A stretch of 64,000 bases of DNA, from positions 1 to 64,000 of the forward strand of contig PDZW01000016.1 in NCBI GenBank assembly GCA_002753155.1, written 5' to 3'. The notes under the pieces are model-generated. The model did no database searches and was not told the DNA's origin. It worked only from the letters and a program-made list of their open reading frames with translations. A program made the position numbers and the translations under genes. This DNA is from Alphaproteobacteria bacterium WMHbin7 (lineage in GTDB: Bacteria > Pseudomonadota > Alphaproteobacteria > Rhodospirillales > WMHbin7). Shown in pieces: positions 1 through 7,831 of this stretch (the first letter of the stretch is position 1; each line of letters opens with the position of its first letter).

Positions 1-369
1 CCTGCGAAATACGACTTCGAGCAGATGCGCAAATCCTATTGGCAGAGCATGGAAACCTACAAAGCCGAGCTTGCGCAGAAACAGCAGGCTGCCGCGGATC
101 AGACCTCGCCGGAGATGCGCGCCTATCCGCAACAGCAAGACCCGCGCCCCGGTGCCGATGATCGAAAGCCGGGCGATGAGACACAAGTCGCCTTTGCACC
201 CGCCGCCGCAGTGACCGCCCCTGTTGTCATTGAAGGAGCTGCCGCAGCCTCGGCGGCAGCGTTGGCTTATTGGACGGATACATGGGCTGGGAAAGGCCCG
301 TCTACCCTCCCGACAGCTGCGGCTTTATTGAACCAGAAAGTGAAGAAAATTCATAATCCCGTCCATTAG
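1..369 (+). CDS. 5'-truncated hypothetical protein
   Basis: The reading frame is open from the first base of the window, so the gene begins upstream; the first ATG inside is at 25. The visible part is a Gln/Lys-rich, probably helical stretch, a Pro/Asp-rich stretch, then an Ala/Val-rich segment of about 30 residues that could be a transmembrane or glycine-zipper-like hairpin. It stops at a TAG at 367-369. The same frame stays open after the TAG and reads as plausible protein for about 40 codons (see findings), so this may be a nonsense-truncated gene. I do not recognise the family. Confidence 0.4.
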   Translation, partial: PAKYDFEQMRKSYWQSMETYKAELAQKQQAAADQTSPEMRAYPQQQDPRPGADDRKPGDETQVAFAPAAAVTAPVVIEGAAAASAAALAYWTDTWAGKGPSTLPTAAALLNQKVKKIHNPVH

Positions 370-504
370 GGCTGGCACCGCATCGTCGGCAACAAGCGCG
401 TCATGCACGAGGACTGGGCGCGGGTCATCAACAAAGCGCCGGATTTCGGGGGCATCCTTCCCACCTTAAAGCGGTACAGGAACCCCGAAGAGATCACGGC
501 GAAA

Positions 505-1059
505 TCACCCCTCCCCCAGCAGCGCCAGGGCCAGCGTAGCGGCACAGGACAGCACGGCGATCCGCCCGTCGCGCATGGCGGCCAGGGCCTCTTTTCTGCT
601 GACCAGCAAAATCTCCGTCTCCTCCAGATCGCCCGAGCAGGGCTCGGCCACCTTCCTGGCCCCCGTTGCGTGAAAGAGATGCACGGTGCAGAAGCGGCCG
701 TTGGCTCCCAGCACGTAGGAGCCCAACGCCCGCCACTGCGCGGCCTTGTGCCCGGTTTCCTCCAGCAACTCCCGCCGGGCGGCGGCAAGGGGCGCCTCGC
801 CCGGTTCGATCCCGCCCGCAGGCAGAGTGAGTGTGACATCCCCCACCCCATGGCGATAATGACGCTCCAGAATCACCTGGCCCTCCTCGGTCTCGACCGC
901 GATCATGGCGTAGTCGGGCACATCGACCCGCCAGAAATCATCGATCCGCCGTCCATCGGGCAGCAGTATCTCTTCCTTCCAAACCCTGATTCTGGGCGAT
1001 CCGTCCAGTTCCAGGCTGCGCCCGAGAACGCGCCAAGGGGCCAGCCTCTTGCCCGTCAT
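505..1059 (-). CDS. Nudix hydrolase
   Basis: Predicted pyrophosphohydrolase of about 184 residues, probably acting on an ADP-ribose-like or other nucleoside-diphosphate substrate. A complete Nudix box GX5EX7REUXEEXGU is visible (GGIEPGE...AARRELLEETGH) in mid-protein. I chose the ATG at 1059 rather than the longer frame to 1116 because an AAGGAG sequence lies seven bases upstream and the extra 19 residues look unlike protein. It is transcribed divergently from the DUF1178 gene at 1115. The substrate cannot be read from the sequence. Confidence 0.85.
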   Translation of the reverse strand: MTGKRLAPWRVLGRSLELDGSPRIRVWKEEILLPDGRRIDDFWRVDVPDYAMIAVETEEGQVILERHYRHGVGDVTLTLPAGGIEPGEAPLAAARRELLEETGHKAAQWRALGSYVLGANGRFCTVHLFHATGARKVAEPCSGDLEETEILLVSRKEALAAMRDGRIAVLSCAATLALALLGEG

Positions 1060-1114
1060 GACTTTCTCCTTATATAAACAGCCAACTCGTCTTGATCCTT
1101 GGGAGTGTGTGCGC

Positions 1115-1363
1115 ATGATCCGCTACAGCCTGACCTGCAGCAAGGGCCACGTTTTCGAAGAGTGGTTCGACAACATGGCCGATTACGACACCAAGGCGGA
1201 AAAGAAGAAACTGCTCTGCCCCGAATGCGGCGACAAGAAGGTGGCCAAGGCCCTGATGGCACCCAGCATCGGCGCCGCCTCACAGGCCCCCGCCCCGGCA
1301 CCGTCCTGCGGCATGGGCGGAGGTGGTTGCGGCGGCTGCCCGATGGCGGGGATGCACGGGTAG
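1115..1363 (+). CDS. DUF1178 zinc-ribbon protein
   Basis: Small protein of 82 residues matching the DUF1178 family common in alphaproteobacteria. It starts MIRYSLTCSKGHVFEEWF and has a CXnC...CPECG pattern typical of a zinc ribbon (Cys at about 8, 36 and 39). The C-terminus is Gly/Cys/Met-rich (CGMGGGGCGGCPMAGM), which could bind a soft metal. The start follows a GGGAG sequence. Members often lie near carbon-nitrogen hydrolase or Nudix genes, as here. Molecular function is unknown. Confidence 0.75.
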   Translation: MIRYSLTCSKGHVFEEWFDNMADYDTKAEKKKLLCPECGDKKVAKALMAPSIGAASQAPAPAPSCGMGGGGCGGCPMAGMHG

Positions 1364-1428
1364 CAAGAATGTGCCTATAATTTAGGCTGCGTCTATTTTT
1401 TAATCATATTCGTGGTTTCGTATTTGGG

Positions 1429-1517
1429 CTCCTTTCCCCTGGAAAGGGCCTAACCCCCTGTTTTCCGCGCTTTCCGCCCCTCATTCAAAACTGGCACGGG
1501 TTTTGAAAATGCTTAGT
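1429..1517 (+). promoter_or_regulatory. candidate sigma-54 promoter of glnK-amtB
   Basis: TGGCACG at 1492-1498 followed by TTGAA at 1503-1507 matches the -24/-12 consensus TGGCACG-N4-TTGCW with one mismatch (A for C in the -12 element). Predicted start of transcription is near 1517, about 118 bases before glnK. A 7-bp inverted repeat, CCTTTCC-CCT-GGAAAGG (1431-1447), lies about 78 bases upstream of that point. NtrC/sigma-54 control of glnK-amtB is known in many proteobacteria. Confidence 0.55.
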
Positions 1518-1634
1518 CACGCCAGCTCGGCCAGCGGTTCATCCGCTCAAGAGTTGGATTGGACAGCAACCGAGCGAGCTTACCCCCGGGACATCCCCGA
1601 CCAGGACAGGCCGCCGCAACGTGGGGACCAAACG

Positions 1635-1973
1635 ATGAAATTCGTCATGGCCATCATCAAGCCCTTCAAGCTCGACGAGGTTCGCGAAGCCTTGATGCCT
1701 CTGGGCATCCAGGGGCTGACCGTCAGCGAGGTGAAGGGTTTTGGACGTCAGAAGGGGCAAACGGAAATCTACCGTGGCGCCGAATATATGGTGAACTTCC
1801 TGCCCAAGGTGAAGATCGAGGTCGCCGTCAACGATGACATGGCCGACCGCGTGGTGGAGGCCATTCAAGGAGCGGCTAACACCGGAAAGATCGGCGACGG
1901 CAAGGTATTCGTCTTCGATCTCAAGTCCGCCGTGCGAATCCGCACCGGCGAGACCGATGCCAGCGCTCTTTAG
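1635..1973 (+). CDS. glnK: PII nitrogen regulatory protein
   Basis: 112-residue PII signal protein that senses 2-oxoglutarate, ATP/ADP and, through uridylylation, glutamine. The start MKFVMAIIKPFKLDEVREAL is the PII signature. The T-loop carries the uridylylation site Tyr51 (in RGAEYMVNF), and the C-terminal signature GKIGDGKVFVF is present. It is followed ten bases later by amtB, the usual glnK-amtB arrangement in which GlnK plugs the ammonium channel when nitrogen is plentiful. The longer upstream frame to 1503 was rejected because it is leader sequence below the sigma-54-like promoter. Confidence 0.92.
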   Translation: MKFVMAIIKPFKLDEVREALMPLGIQGLTVSEVKGFGRQKGQTEIYRGAEYMVNFLPKVKIEVAVNDDMADRVVEAIQGAANTGKIGDGKVFVFDLKSAVRIRTGETDASAL

Positions 1974-1983
1974 GAGAATCGCA

Positions 1984-3339
1984 ATGACCTTCAAGATGCC
2001 CCGTATCCTTTCCAGCGCAGCGGTTGCCGTTCCGGCGCTGCTGGCCTCTGGCCTCGCCTGGGCCGAAGAAGCGGCCGCCCCCGCCGCAGAAGCCGCCGCC
2101 GAAGCGGCCACCGCAGCGGCGCCGGTTCTCAATTCCGGCGATACCGCCTGGATGCTGGTTTCCAGCCTCCTGGTGCTCATGATGACCATTCCCGGCCTTG
2201 CCCTCTTCTATGGCGGCATGGTGCGCAAGAAGAACGTGCTGGCCATGCTGATGCAGAATTTCATGATCACCGCCCTGGTGTCGGTGATCTGGTTCGTCAT
2301 CGGCTATTCCCTGGCCTTCACCGAGGGCAGCCCCTATATCGGCGGCCTGGGCCGTTTGATGCTGGGCGGCGTCGATCCTTCGACCCTGTCGGGCACCATT
2401 CCCGAGACGGTGTTCGCCATGTTCCAGGGCACCTTCGCCATCATCACGCCGGCCCTGATCACCGGCGCCTTCGCAGACCGCATGAAGTTCGGCCCCATGC
2501 TGGCCTTCATCGTTCTGTGGTTGCTGGGCGTCTATGTCCCGGTGGCGCACATGGTATGGGGTCCCGGCGGACTGATGCTGGGCATGGGCACCATGGACTT
2601 CGCAGGCGGCACCGTTGTCCACATCAATGCCGGCGTGGCCGGTCTGGTGGCGGCCCTGGTGATCGGCAAGCGCAAGGGCTACGGCACCGAGCATCTGGCT
2701 CCGCACAACTTGGTGCTGTCGATGATCGGCGCCTCGATGCTGTGGGTGGGCTGGTTCGGCTTCAACGCCGGTTCCGCCCTGGCGGCAAACGGTCTGGCCG
2801 GTTACGCCATGGCCAACACCCACCTGGCCACTGCAGCGGCGGCGGTCTCCTGGACCTTTGCCGAGTGGATGCTGAAGGGCAAGCCCAGCCTGTTGGGCGC
2901 GGTGTCGGGTGCTGTGGCCGGTCTGGTCGCCATCACCCCGGCCTGCGGTTTCGTCGATCTCAAGGGTGCGCTGATCATCGGCCTGCTGGCGGGTGTGGTC
3001 TGCCTGTGGGGCGTGACGGGACTTAAGAAGCTGACCGGCGCCGACGACGCGCTGGACTGCTTCGGCGTCCATGGTGTCGGCGGCATGCTGGGCGCCATCC
3101 TGACCGGCGTCTTCGCGGTCGCCAGTGTCGGCGGCGAAGGCAAGAGCGGCCTTCTCGACGGCAATGCCGGGCAGTTGGTCACCCAGCTGATCAGCGTCGG
3201 CATCACCATCGCCTGGACGGCTATCGGCAGCTTCATCATCCTCAAGGTTCTCGATCTGACCGTGGGCTTAAGGGTTACCGAAGAAGCCGAGCGCGAAGGC
3301 CTCGATCTGGCCTGCCACGGCGAGACCATCCACAGCTAA
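1984..3339 (+). CDS. amtB: ammonium transporter
   Basis: 451-residue inner-membrane ammonium channel. It starts with a cleavable-looking signal peptide (MTFKMPRILSS...ASGLAWA) and an Ala/Glu-rich stretch, then the Amt core with about eleven membrane segments. Family motifs include FYGGMVRKKN, GPGGLMLGMGTMDFAGGTVVHINAG and DDALDCFGVHGVGGMLG with the pore histidines. An AGGAGAATCGCA sequence precedes the ATG. It is cotranscribed with glnK and ends in a strong terminator at 3364. Confidence 0.93.
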   Translation: MTFKMPRILSSAAVAVPALLASGLAWAEEAAAPAAEAAAEAATAAAPVLNSGDTAWMLVSSLLVLMMTIPGLALFYGGMVRKKNVLAMLMQNFMITALVSVIWFVIGYSLAFTEGSPYIGGLGRLMLGGVDPSTLSGTIPETVFAMFQGTFAIITPALITGAFADRMKFGPMLAFIVLWLLGVYVPVAHMVWGPGGLMLGMGTMDFAGGTVVHINAGVAGLVAALVIGKRKGYGTEHLAPHNLVLSMIGASMLWVGWFGFNAGSALAANGLAGYAMANTHLATAAAAVSWTFAEWMLKGKPSLLGAVSGAVAGLVAITPACGFVDLKGALIIGLLAGVVCLWGVTGLKKLTGADDALDCFGVHGVGGMLGAILTGVFAVASVGGEGKSGLLDGNAGQLVTQLISVGITIAWTAIGSFIILKVLDLTVGLRVTEEAEREGLDLACHGETIHS

Positions 3340-3363
3340 TCCGTTACTCCCTCCAACTTGAGA

Positions 3364-3396
3364 CGGGGAGGCCAAAAGCCTCCCCGATTTTTTTAT
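3364..3396 (+). terminator. rho-independent terminator after amtB
   Basis: Perfect nine-base stem CGGGGAGGC (3364-3372) and GCCTCCCCG (3378-3386) around a CAAAA loop, followed by a run of seven T. It ends glnK-amtB just before the convergent membrane-protein gene. Confidence 0.9.
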
Positions 3397-5219
3397 CCTG
3401 GCACAGACGTCCAACGGAAAACGATTACCGACACCAGCAGCAAGGATTTGGTGGCCGGGCGCCAGATGTACCAATGCTCTTTCTTGCGCATATGGATGAC
3501 ATCATCCGCTTCGATCCATGGCAGACTGATGTCCTGACCGTCGACGACAAGAGAACTCGACCTGCGCTGCTCCTCCGGCGTCAAGAGAAGGATACCCGCC
3601 TTCTCGGTGACAAAGCGCTTCTCTCCGGCATCCCAAGGAACGGGAAGCCCCTCGCGACCAAATTCGACAAGCTTGCCCTCGGGGTAACCAACGCGGAAAT
3701 TCGTCCTCTTGGGAAGCTTGTTTTCGAGCTCACTGGGCAAATCGATTAATCGAGCCACCTCAACCTTCTCGACGAATTGGGCGAACCCAGGCACATCCGC
3801 CAGCACATCGGGACCGAACTCATAGGCGTAATAGCCACTGTATTTCGGCAAGGAGAATGTGTTAAAGCCCCGCCCGGGCAGGTTCAAGATGAAGCTGTTG
3901 CTGGCATAGATTCTATTTGGCGGCAAAGGCGGTGCCGTGGGTTCATCCGACAGGAATACAGCACCCTTGCCAAGGCGCACCCCTGATCCCTTGGCTTCAA
4001 AAGAAACCTTAGCCGGGAAATATTCTATGCGTTGCGGTTGTTCCGCATTGTCGGCCAGTAACATAGGCCAGGGAAAGGGCGGCACTTGACCAAGTGAAAA
4101 ATTCACTTTCCCCGTCAGCGAAGCCTGCCGGGAAACGAAGCGGCACATCTGCTCTGTCGGAATAACGGCAACACCCTTTTCGCCAATACGAGAATAATTG
4201 TCAGAGGCTCCCGATACGATCAATGCTTGACCATCGTCGATTCGCCTCGTTTGACATATCTGCTCAATGAATACGTCAACAGGCTTTCCATCGATCTCCA
4301 TATCGGCCTTGATCAAAAGCCTGAGGGCATATCCGAAATAGGTATCCCGGAAGATAGGGGTGAAGAGGACGGCGCCGATCAGAAAAACAAGCCCTATCGC
4401 GAACCAATTCCGTCGCAAAAGCGCACCTCGTCCAAACACCTTGACCTCGACGGGTTCGGGCAGCGAAACCGATTTTGCATAGGCTGCGCCGAACGCGCCC
4501 GCCATGCCCACCACCAGCAATCCATCCAACACGAGGGGAGCCGTCTTGAACCCATAGGGGATGAAGGATATCCAGAAATACAAAGCCTTGACTGGATAAA
4601 ACCAAAGGCTCGAAGGCCCACTTGCCAATGTAACCGCAGGCAAGACGCGCAGCATGACGAATAGAATGAGAAACAGGCCTAGGGCTGATTTCATCTGACC
4701 GCCCGCTTCCGCCCAGGCACTTCCAAAGCTCAAGGAACCTCCAGCCAATGTTCGCGGCAACACAAAGGCAAATCGAAGCGTGACCGCCAAAAACGGAAAA
4801 ATAAGTAAAAACAGAACAAGCTGGGGAGTGCCGCTCGAGGCCCCAACGAACACGAGCACGGCGAATATCTGTCTGATTTCAGGCGACCCAACCGCGAGTG
4901 CTTTCTGGATCAGGAATCCCGGCCCTTCGAGGGCAAGAAACAACAAAATTGAAATGAGGACATATGCGGCAATAAATCGAAGCAAGCGCTTGTGATCCCG
5001 GCGCAGCAAGTCGATGAATTGCAGAACATTGACGCGATACATGGCGCAGCCACTTGCCAGCATGGCCGGAAAGAAGCAGACGGACATCGTGACAACATGC
5101 AGCGCCCACCATTTGTTTGGCAGACGGAGATAGATCAGCAGCCCCATCCAGAAGACGAGTAGCATCAAGGGAAGCAGTCGCAGCCACGTCAAGCCAACGA
5201 TCTTGATGAGTGTCCCCAT
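3393..5219 (-). CDS. large membrane protein of unknown function
   Basis: About 608 residues. The N-terminal half holds roughly seven or eight hydrophobic segments (residues about 10 to 300). A soluble region of about 280 residues follows, and a last hydrophobic stretch (LLLVSVIVF) lies at the end. No catalytic motif or known domain was recognised. The composition is less GC-rich than the neighbours and more AT-biased, which may indicate acquisition by transfer. The ATG at 5219 has GGTGGAG directly upstream; a TTG at 5234 is an alternative. It is isolated between amtB and infA, so context gives no role. Confidence 0.7.
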   Translation of the reverse strand: MGTLIKIVGLTWLRLLPLMLLVFWMGLLIYLRLPNKWWALHVVTMSVCFFPAMLASGCAMYRVNVLQFIDLLRRDHKRLLRFIAAYVLISILLFLALEGPGFLIQKALAVGSPEIRQIFAVLVFVGASSGTPQLVLFLLIFPFLAVTLRFAFVLPRTLAGGSLSFGSAWAEAGGQMKSALGLFLILFVMLRVLPAVTLASGPSSLWFYPVKALYFWISFIPYGFKTAPLVLDGLLVVGMAGAFGAAYAKSVSLPEPVEVKVFGRGALLRRNWFAIGLVFLIGAVLFTPIFRDTYFGYALRLLIKADMEIDGKPVDVFIEQICQTRRIDDGQALIVSGASDNYSRIGEKGVAVIPTEQMCRFVSRQASLTGKVNFSLGQVPPFPWPMLLADNAEQPQRIEYFPAKVSFEAKGSGVRLGKGAVFLSDEPTAPPLPPNRIYASNSFILNLPGRGFNTFSLPKYSGYYAYEFGPDVLADVPGFAQFVEKVEVARLIDLPSELENKLPKRTNFRVGYPEGKLVEFGREGLPVPWDAGEKRFVTEKAGILLLTPEEQRRSSSLVVDGQDISLPWIEADDVIHMRKKEHWYIWRPATKSLLLVSVIVFRWTSVPG

Positions 5220-5302
5220 ATCTCCACCCCACAAAGATATTCACGCATATTAATGCAACTTTTGGGGTGTTATTGCAACAGGCAACGTTCATGAAAAGAA
5301 AA

Positions 5303-5321
5303 GCCGGGGAAATGCCCCGGC
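5303..5321 (-). terminator. terminator downstream of infA
   Basis: GCCGGGG (5303-5309) pairs with CCCCGGC (5315-5321). On the minus strand the hairpin is followed by TTTTCTTTTC, so it most likely ends infA transcription; a weaker T-run (CTGTTTTA) on the plus side allows some bidirectional action. Confidence 0.75.
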
Positions 5322-5347
5322 CTGTTTTACTTGCCTGATATGACGTT

Positions 5348-5626
5348 TTAGCGCCGCTTGGGCGGCGGCCGGCGCACGGGGCCGGTTGGCGAGGCCGAGG
5401 CGCGCTCGTCCTTATGGCGGAAATTGATCCGCGCCTTGGTCAGGTCGTAGGGGGTCATTTCCACGGTGACGCGGTCGCCCGCCAGGATGCGGATGCGATT
5501 CTTCTTCATACGGCCCGACATATAGGCCATCACGTCATGCCCGGTATCCAGCTTTACCCGAAAACGGGCGTCGGGCAGCACTTCGTCGACGATACCGTCG
5601 AACTCGATCAGATCTTCCTTGGCCAT
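5348..5626 (-). CDS. infA: translation initiation factor IF-1
   Basis: 92-residue S1-fold factor that binds the 30S A site during initiation. The core ([11 protein letters not shown] to [16 protein letters not shown]) matches IF-1 throughout. Usual length is about 72 residues; this one carries an additional tail of about 20 residues rich in Pro, Arg and Lys ([16 protein letters not shown]). An AAAGGGG sequence precedes the ATG. It lies directly downstream of a cold-shock gene on the same strand. Confidence 0.9.
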   Translation of the reverse strand: MAKEDLIEFDGIVDEVLPDARFRVKLDTGHDVMAYMSGRMKKNRIRILAGDRVTVEMTPYDLTKARINFRHKDERASASPTGPVRRPPPKRR

Positions 5627-5647
5627 TTGGCCCCTTTCAAACCGAAA

Positions 5648-5667
5648 GGGGCGGCTTGCGCCGCCCC
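5648..5667 (-). terminator. hairpin between cspA and infA
   Basis: Eight-base stem GGGGCGGC (5648-5655) and GCCGCCCC (5660-5667) with a TTGC loop. On the minus strand it is followed by TTTCGGTTT, a weak T-tract, so it may be a terminator for cspA or a processing/attenuation hairpin in front of infA. Confidence 0.55.
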
Positions 5668-5677
5668 CTGGTTTAAC

Positions 5678-5884
5678 TTAGACCGCCTTGAGGTTGGCGG
5701 CGGCCATCTTGCCGGTCTTGCCACGCTCGAGGTCGAAGGAAACCTTCTGGCCCTCGTTCAGGCCGGAAAGGCCCGCGCGCTCAACGGCAGAGATGTGCAC
5801 GAAAACATCGGCTCCGCCCTCGTCGGGCTGAATGAAACCGAAACCCTTGGTGCTGTTGAACCACTTCACAGTGCCAGTGGACAT
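5678..5884 (-). CDS. cspA: cold-shock protein (CspA family)
   Basis: 68-residue single-strand nucleic acid-binding protein. The start [32 protein letters not shown] contains both RNP motifs (KGFGFI and VFVHIS). The ATG at 5884 follows GGAGGATAAT. More than 100 bases of untranslated leader to the next upstream feature fits the long regulated leaders of cspA mRNAs. It precedes infA on the same strand; both act on translation, and cold induction of both is known in other bacteria. Confidence 0.9.
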   Translation of the reverse strand: MSTGTVKWFNSTKGFGFIQPDEGGADVFVHISAVERAGLSGLNEGQKVSFDLERGKTGKMAAANLKAV

Positions 5885-6046
5885 ATTATCCTCCAATGCT
5901 GGCGTCGCCCCACACGACATGTGGGAGGCATCAAACTCAGTTTGGAGAAGCCTTGGGATGTGCTTATTAAAGCGCCGCAGGGGTAACACCGTCACGAATT
6001 CGACGGCCCTATATAGGTCATTTCCCTTTGCCCTTCAAGCACAAAA

Positions 6047-6074
6047 GCCGGGGAGTCCCCTCCCCGGCCTATTT
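6047..6074. terminator. bidirectional terminator (gcdH / cspA leader side)
   Basis: GCCGGGGA (6047-6054) pairs with TCCCCGGC (6061-6068). T-runs occur on both sides (ATTTTTT on plus, CTTTTG on minus). It lies 10 bases beyond the gcdH stop, so it is best read as the gcdH terminator. Confidence 0.75.
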
Positions 6075-6083
6075 TTTCCCCTA

Positions 6084-7268
6084 TCAGGCTGAAAAGGCCT
6101 GAATTCCGGTCTGAGCGCGACCCAGAATCAGGGCATGGACGTCATGGGTGCCCTCATAGGTGTTAACAGCTTCCAGATTCATGACATGGCGGATGACATG
6201 GAATTCGTCCGCCACCCCGTTGCCGCCATGCATGTCGCGGGCAACCCTGGCGATATCCAGCGATTTTCCGCAGGAATTGCGCTTGATCAGCGAAATCATC
6301 TCGGGCGCCATGCGGCCTTCGTCAAACAGACGCCCCACCCTGAGGCAGGACTGAAGCCCCAGCGTGATCTCGGTCTGCATATTGGCCAGTTTCCATTGAA
6401 TCAATTGGTTGGCCGCCAGGGGGCGTCCAAACTGCTTTCTGTCCATGGTGTATTGGCGCGCCGCCATCCAGCAGAATTCGGCAGCCCCCAAAGCCCCCCA
6501 GGCGATGCCATAGCGGGCGCGGTTCAGGCAGCCGAAGGGGCCTTTAAGCCCTTCGACATTGGGCAACAGGCTTTCTTCCGGCACCTCGACATTGTCCATG
6601 ACGATTTCGCCGGTGACCGAGGCCCTGAGACTGAACTTGCCCTCGATCTTGGGCGCCGACAGGCCCTTCATGCCCTTTTCGAGAATGAAACCACGAATCA
6701 CCCCGTCCAGCTTGGCCCAGACCACGAAGACATCGGCGATAGGCGAATTGGTGATCCACATCTTGGAGCCGTTCAGGACATAGCCGCCCTGCACCTTGGC
6801 AGCCCGGCTTTTCATGCCGCCGGGGTCCGATCCGTGATCGGGCTCGGTCAGGCCGAAACAGCCCACCCATTCGCCGGTGGCCAGTTTGGGCAGATATTTC
6901 ATGCGCTGCTCTTCCGAGCCATAGGCATAAATCGGATACATCACGAGGCTGGACTGTACGCTCATAGCCGAGCGATAGCCTGAATCGACCCGCTCCACCT
7001 CGCGGGCCACCAGCCCATAGGCCACGTAATTGGTGGCAGCGCAGCCGTATTTCTCGGGCAGGGTCGAGCCCAGAAAGCCCAACTCGCCCATCTCGTTCAT
7101 GATGGCGCGATCGAATTTCTCGTGTCGATTGGCTTCGACGATGCGCGGCATCAGCTTGTCCTGGCAATAGGCGCGGGCAGCGTCTTTGATCAGCCGTTCG
7201 TCCTCGGTCAACTGATCCTCGAACAGGAAGGGGTCTTCCCACACGAAGCCGGACTTGGATGCAGACAT
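6084..7268 (-). CDS. gcdH: glutaryl-CoA dehydrogenase
   Basis: 394-residue FAD flavoenzyme that oxidises and decarboxylates glutaryl-CoA to crotonyl-CoA, the last step of the specific benzoyl-CoA pathway. The acyl-CoA dehydrogenase fold is evident, with [17 protein letters not shown] (substrate and FAD site), the arginine-rich [11 protein letters not shown] segment of glutaryl-CoA enzymes, and the catalytic Glu within [16 protein letters not shown] near residue 370. A GAGGAGAGAAAG sequence precedes the ATG. It is the second gene of a ridA-gcdH unit (13-base gap) divergent from the bcr operon. Confidence 0.93.
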   Translation of the reverse strand: MSASKSGFVWEDPFLFEDQLTEDERLIKDAARAYCQDKLMPRIVEANRHEKFDRAIMNEMGELGFLGSTLPEKYGCAATNYVAYGLVAREVERVDSGYRSAMSVQSSLVMYPIYAYGSEEQRMKYLPKLATGEWVGCFGLTEPDHGSDPGGMKSRAAKVQGGYVLNGSKMWITNSPIADVFVVWAKLDGVIRGFILEKGMKGLSAPKIEGKFSLRASVTGEIVMDNVEVPEESLLPNVEGLKGPFGCLNRARYGIAWGALGAAEFCWMAARQYTMDRKQFGRPLAANQLIQWKLANMQTEITLGLQSCLRVGRLFDEGRMAPEMISLIKRNSCGKSLDIARVARDMHGGNGVADEFHVIRHVMNLEAVNTYEGTHDVHALILGRAQTGIQAFSA

Positions 7269-7281
7269 GTTCTTTCTCTCC

Positions 7282-7683
7282 TCAATCGGGAATGACGGCG
7301 GTGGCTTCCAACTCGATCTTAGCGGGATGATCCAGCAGATCGGACACGAAAATCATGCTCATGCAAGGATAATGATGGCCCATCTGTTCCTTCCAGATGC
7401 GCCCCAAATCCGCCCTGGCGGCCAGATAGGCCGCGCGATCGCAGCAAAAGGCCGTGATCTTGCAGATATCCTGGGGCTTGCCCCCGGCGGCCCTGACCAG
7501 CGCCAGAATATTCTTCAGCGCCTGCTCGAATTGCGGCGCAATCTGCTCCGAGGCAAAAGTCTCGCTGGCTGAGTCCCAGCCCACCTGCCCGGCCAGAAAC
7601 AAGCTGCGCCCCGGCTTGGCCAGAATGGCGTTGGAATAGCCCTTGGGCCTTGGCCAGCCTTCCGGAAGAATCACGTCATGCAT
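7282..7683 (-). CDS. RidA/YjgF-family protein
   Basis: 133-residue member of the RidA (enamine/imine deaminase) superfamily. It begins [21 protein letters not shown] and has the family's GQVGWD segment and the conserved [12 protein letters not shown]-terminus. The start at 7683 follows AGGGGAG. It is the first gene of the unit with gcdH, reading away from the had-bcr operon across a shared 148-base promoter region. A role in the aromatic pathway is inferred from position only; RidA proteins are often found in catabolic operons without a proven step. Confidence 0.8.
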   Translation of the reverse strand: MHDVILPEGWPRPKGYSNAILAKPGRSLFLAGQVGWDSASETFASEQIAPQFEQALKNILALVRAAGGKPQDICKITAFCCDRAAYLAARADLGRIWKEQMGHHYPCMSMIFVSDLLDHPAKIELEATAVIPD

Positions 7684-7736
7684 ATTTAACTCCCCTGCCC
7701 TGTCTCTTTTCTGTCGTTTCCCGCCTTGACGGCTAA

Positions 7737-7753
7737 TTCGGTATTGTGGTACG
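7737..7753 (+). promoter_or_regulatory. candidate BadM operator, site A (ridA/had)
   Basis: TTCGGTATTGTGGTACG: the arms GGTA and TACG are separated by six bases. It lies between divergent ridA and had, so one site could control both the ring-reduction operon and gcdH. A CATAAT (7760-7765) lies 17 bases from the TTCGGT, so the site could overlap the -35 region of the had promoter. The motif recurs at 18727, 21633 and 25142. Confidence 0.55.
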
Positions 7754-7831
7754 CCTTTGCATAATATTACGGAGGGCAAACCCTCCCGTCAAGGAAACTT
7801 GCAGCCAGGCCCAACGAGGAGACCCAAAAAG

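Noticed and set aside
403-1077. A 224-codon plus-strand frame overlapping the Nudix gene
   Set aside because: Only its first 40 or so residues look like protein (dealt with as the extension past TAG); the rest is the complement of the Nudix gene.
1921-3072. A 383-codon minus-strand frame opposite amtB
   Set aside because: Low-complexity His/Gln/Gly shadow of the ammonium transporter.
3275-3285. TTACCGAA in amtB, a partial match to the benzoate operator arm
   Set aside because: It lies within coding sequence and has no second arm at the right spacing.
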